A DNA stretch of 64,000 bases, taken from positions 1 through 64,000 of the forward strand of contig CAUYUJ010016062.1 in assembly GCA_963575745.1 (NCBI GenBank). Reading direction: 5' to 3'. The position numbers were made by a program, and so were the translations under genes. This document shows, piece by piece, positions 61,036 to 64,000 of this stretch (the first letter of the stretch is position 1; every line of letters starts with the position of its first letter). The notes beneath the pieces are model-generated. The model did no database searches, was not told the origin of the DNA, and saw only the letters and a program-made list of their open reading frames with translations. Origin of the DNA: Prorocentrum cordatum. Taxonomy: Eukaryota; Sar; Dinophyceae; Prorocentrales; Prorocentraceae.

Positions 61036-61199
61036 GTTAAGCCGGATTAAGCGAGGCTAGTCTTGATTTGGGAGAACAGCTGGCAACGCTTGAGAAATAT
61101 GAGAAACAACATGTTTAAAAAATTGTCAAGCAGTCGTCCCCAGACTATTGTTTGACTAGTTTTGAATATTCCTCATGTAGAGGGACAAGCGCGACTGAA
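61036..61199. mobile_element. Family M element, copy 5
   Basis: TTAAGCCGGATTAAGCGAGG left; GTCCCCAGACTATTGTTTGA inside; CATGTAGAGGGACAAGCGCG then ACTGAAG right. Confidence 0.7.
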
Positions 61200-61292
61200 G
61201 ATACATCTGCATGGAACAAGGTTCCGAACCGGGGCAGAATCAGAATTGCACCGCCCAGAAACTGCATCCAAACATCTGGGAGGCCTGGATTC

Positions 61293-61632
61293 GGACGCCC
61301 GAAATGGGCACGGAAAACATGGGCACACTGCCCAACGACAAATGTTGTCCCAAACCAACAGCGGCCGCTGTTGGGCAGGCGGCCGTCTGTCTCAAATGGA
61401 CACAGGCCGCGGCGGCGCGGACAGCGCGTCCCGTTCAGAATGAACAGGAACTGCTGCTGGGCATCGCACCCATTCTTCCCGTACCAGTTTCGGGCGTCCA
61501 GAATTGTTAAAGTCGCCCCCCAGTACCACCCGCCCGACCTGCCTCCGGCCTCCCCCTCTTCCTCCCTGCCTCATCTTGGCGGCGCGCTCAGGGGGGGAGG
61601 GGGAGGGTAGAAGACTCCTCCGGAAGGAGGCA
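61293..61632. mobile_element. Family C copy 6 plus shared 130-bp right extension
   Basis: Family C (61,293-61,499; GGACGCCCGAAATGGGCACG to TTTCGGGCGTCC) followed by GTTAAAGTCGCCCCCCAGTA, CTTGGCGGCGCGCTCAGGGG and GAAGACTCCTC. The whole 340 bp is about 93% identical to 62,785-63,123. Confidence 0.92.
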
Positions 61633-61788
61633 TCGCACCCATTCTTCCCGCCCGCACCCATTTCGCTCGCGCCGACAGCGAACATCTGGGAGGCCTGCCA
61701 CCTGCTCCCCCCCCGTCAGCCGACCCGGCGCGCGCCTGGCCGCCGCGCGTGCCCGCAGCCTCGGCCCCCCAGGCGCGCCCCCACTCCT
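61633..61788. other. No gene; family C right-end fragment
   Basis: GCATCGCACCCATTCTTCCC and CGCACCCATTTCGCTCG at 61,631-61,675, then GC-rich sequence. Confidence 0.5.
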
Positions 61789-61923
61789 CTTAGGCCGGGC
61801 CCCTCCTCCTACAGAGGGATTCTGGACGAACGAAAAATACTCCCAAAATAACCCCAAATTGCAAACATCGTCCCCGGACATTTTTTTGACTTTTTCCCCG
61901 TGTAGAGGGACAGGCCCGACTGA
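61789..61923. mobile_element. Family M element, copy 6
   Basis: TTAGGCCGGGCCCCTCCTCC, TACAGAGGGATTCTGGACGA left; GTGTAGAGGGACAGGCCCGA then CTGA right. Confidence 0.85.
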
Positions 61924-62069
61924 CCCCTCCTCTCGAGAGAGGCCCGCCGCTGGCCCGGCGGTCCTCGTGCCGGCAGATGTCCGAGTAGTCCTGCGCCGGC
62001 AGCCGGTGCACCTGCGCCGACTGCTGAGGACCCCGCCGCCCCCTCGTCCTCCGCCGCTCGGCTCTCTCC

Positions 62070-62480
62070 CCTTCTCTCCTCCTCCTCCTCCTCCTCCTCC
62101 TCCTCCTCCTCCTCCTCCTCCTCCTCGCGTCCTCCTCCTCCTCCTCCTCCTCCTCCTCCTCCTGCTCCTGCTCCTGCTCTGCTCAATGCTCTCCTCCTGC
62201 ATCTCCCTCCCCTTCCGCTGCTTCCTCCTCTCCTGCTTTACCACCTGAGGCGCAACCGAAGGTGATTTCGCCGCCTCTGAAGAAGAAACCCACAGGCGAG
62301 AGCACTCTCCCCGCTTCCTCTTCCTCCTCGCCTCCTCCTCCCCATCCTCCTTCGCCTCCTCCTCTGGTCGGTGCTGCCCGCTCGCCGCTCCACCCCCATT
62401 CCCCTCCCTTCTGTTTCTCTTCCTCCTCTGCTCCGTTCTCTCGTTCTTCATCTCCCTCCCACTCCCCTCCGTTGTTTCCT
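62070..62480. repeat. TCC tracts
   Basis: Near-pure CTC at 62,076-62,160, CTGCTC at 62,162-62,180, then interrupted TCC sequence to 62,480. Overlapping frames are artefacts. Confidence 0.93.
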
Positions 62481-62520
62481 TTCCCCATCGGATGGTGATG
62501 GGGGGCGACCTAAGTCTGGC

Positions 62521-62642
62521 CATCGCTCGGACGTCCATTCCCTGTGTGTTTTGTCGGTTTCGTGCGTGGTTTTTTCGCAGGATGATCCACGATGCTCCTT
62601 AACAATCACCGCCGGGAAAAAAGTGCACACGTCCGAGCGATA
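62521..62642. mobile_element. Family K element, copy 7
   Basis: CATCGCTCGGACGTCCATTC left, ACACGTCCGAGCGATACC right; the core is altered to GATGCTCCTTAACAATCACC. Confidence 0.88.
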
Positions 62643-62784
62643 CCAACAAGTGGAGGTGAAGAAGAGGGCCTCAAAGAAGCCATGTACAGTCCCGTCTGGG
62701 CCCCCGCTGACTGCAAAGGGGCCCATTCAAGGGCCTCTTTGGGGCTCTTGGGGCCTTTTCTGATCTTTCACCCTCCATTATCTT

Positions 62785-63123
62785 GGACGCCCGAAATGGG
62801 TACGGAAAGAATGGGTAAAATGCCCAACGACAAATGTTGTCCCAAACCAACAGCGGCCGCTGTTGGGCAAGCGGCCTTCTGTCTCAAATGGACACAGGCC
62901 GTGGCGGCGCGGACAGCGAGTCCTGTCCAAAATGAACAGGAACTGCTGTTGGGCATCGTACCCATTCTTTCCGTACCAGTTTCGGGCGTCGAGAATCATT
63001 AAAGTCGCCCCCCAGTGCGACCCGCCCGACCTGTCTCCGGCCTCCCCCTCTTCCTCCCTGCCTCATCTTGGCGGCGCGCTCAGGGGGGGTAGGGGGAGGG
63101 TAGAAGACTCCTTGGAAGGAGGC
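62785..63123. mobile_element. Family C copy 7 plus shared 130-bp right extension
   Basis: Family C part 62,785-62,991, extension 62,992-63,123. Same composite as 61,293-61,632, with the flanks outside both ends unrelated. Confidence 0.92.
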
Positions 63124-63319
63124 TGCTTCTTAGACGGCACCCGCTCTACACCTGCAGATGAGGCCCGCGTCTTCTGAGGAGCAGGGGCGCTCCTGAGACA
63201 ACGATCAGCCAGACGGGCTGGCCGGCGCCGGCGGGCCTCTGGGAGAGCCGGGGCGCTTGACGTCGAGTAGACGGCTCCCCTAGGAGCCGCCTGGTGCGTG
63301 TGGCCGACTCTCCCTCTCT

Positions 63320-63525
63320 GCATCCTCCTCCTCCTCCTCCTCCTCCTCCTGCTCCTCCTCCTCTTCTTCCTCCTCCTGCTCCTCTTCCTCTTCCTGCTCC
63401 TCCTCCTCCCCTTCTTCCTCCTCCTGCTCCTCCTCCTCCTCCTCCTCCTCCTCCTCCTCTTCCTCCTCCTCCTCCTCCTCCTCCTCCTCCTCCTCCTTCT
63501 CCTCCTCCTCCTCCTGCTGGAGGCA
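63320..63525. repeat. TCC/TGC tract
   Basis: CTCCTCCTGCTCC and TTCCTCC interruptions in the first half, purer CTC later. Confidence 0.95.
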
Positions 63526-63703
63526 GCCTGCGAGGTCGCGCTGCGGCCAGTGGCGTGCGGGAGCCCCCCTCGCCCGATTCCTCCCCGCCCCTGGGGGGGG
63601 GGGGGGAGCCTGCACGCACGCCGCCAGCGCAGCCAGCGCCCAGCGCGTCCGGGGGCCGTAGGCCTGCGCCCCCCCCTGGCAGCTCGGGCCGCCGCGGCGT
63701 CTT

Positions 63704-63898
63704 TCGGGTCGGGCGCAAGGGGGGGATAGCACAGGGGGGGGGTTTGAGATCAGCTCACGTAGCTGATTTTCCCGGCGCCTCCCGGCGCCGGAGGCGGCTA
63801 TGCATCGAGGAATGGGCCCCTCGGTGGGGCCGAAACCAGCTGCATGCAGCAAATTTCGTAACCCTCCCTCTCCCATCCCCCCCTTTCGCCCGGCCCAA
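63704..63898. mobile_element. Family G MITE-like element, copy 4, with 5-bp TSD
   Basis: TCGGGTCGGGCGCAAGGGGG left, CCCCTTTCGCCCGGCCCAA right. Flanked by GTCTT on both sides (63,699-63,703 and 63,899-63,903), agreeing with the 5-bp duplication of copy 2. Confidence 0.93.
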
Positions 63899-64000
63899 GT
63901 CTTGACTCTTGATTCTTACCAGCTTCGAACATGTCCCCATCCCTGAGATTGACGCGCCAAAAGGCGATGACAATCTTGGGGAGGCGCCCTCAACAAATAA

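Overview
This window reads as nuclear DNA of a dinoflagellate, in a very gene-poor, repeat-saturated stretch. The best evidence is at 56,169-56,190 on the minus strand: a 22-nt match, with one mismatch, to the conserved dinoflagellate spliced leader. It sits exactly at the 5' end of a non-LTR retrotransposon. High GC, huge amounts of simple sequence and decayed retroelements with RNase H domains fit the same assignment. I see no rRNA gene, no convincing tRNA gene, no operon, no CRISPR array and no bacterial or phage gene. Nearly all long reading frames lie in simple repeats or inverted-repeat elements and are not genes.

Layout. 1-4.3 kb: an 18-bp minisatellite, a TCC tract and several degenerate short-period arrays. 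4.3-7.8 kb: the first short inverted-repeat elements. 7.8-12.4 kb: TATG-type simple sequence, a 201-bp satellite with a three-unit higher-order period, and TTAGC/ATAGC arrays. 12.6-19.4 kb: TCC, AC and GTC tracts between elements. 19.4-30.8 kb: a dense mosaic of elements, a 0.5-kb duplication at 24.9-25.4 and 26.3-26.8 kb, and two long perfect palindromes near 27 kb. 30.8-32.6 kb: mostly unique. 32.6-41.9 kb: a second mosaic, including an occupied/empty site pair. 42-43.5 kb: mostly unique. 43.5-50.8 kb: a third mosaic. 51.26-56.19 kb: the nearly full-length LINE, minus strand. 56.2-57.6 kb: TCC tracts. 58.4-59.7 kb: a truncated LINE relic with an RNase H domain. 60-64 kb: a fourth mosaic.

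For orientation I name the short terminal-inverted-repeat (TIR) families with letters A-T (not established names). They are roughly 100-250 bp, lack coding capacity, recur two to seven times here, and are often nested (D inside N, D inside I, J inside I, E and I inside a larger inverted pair). Family G has a 5-bp target-site duplication, shown by an occupied copy at 34,800 whose paralogue at 40,212 is the empty site. Letters L, Q, U, V, X and Z mark repeats without clear TIRs.

The only coding material I can name is retroelement-derived: a LINE ORF1 protein, a broken APE endonuclease plus reverse transcriptase ORF2, and a broken RNase H fragment. One host-like exon candidate (21,413-21,718) is listed at low confidence.
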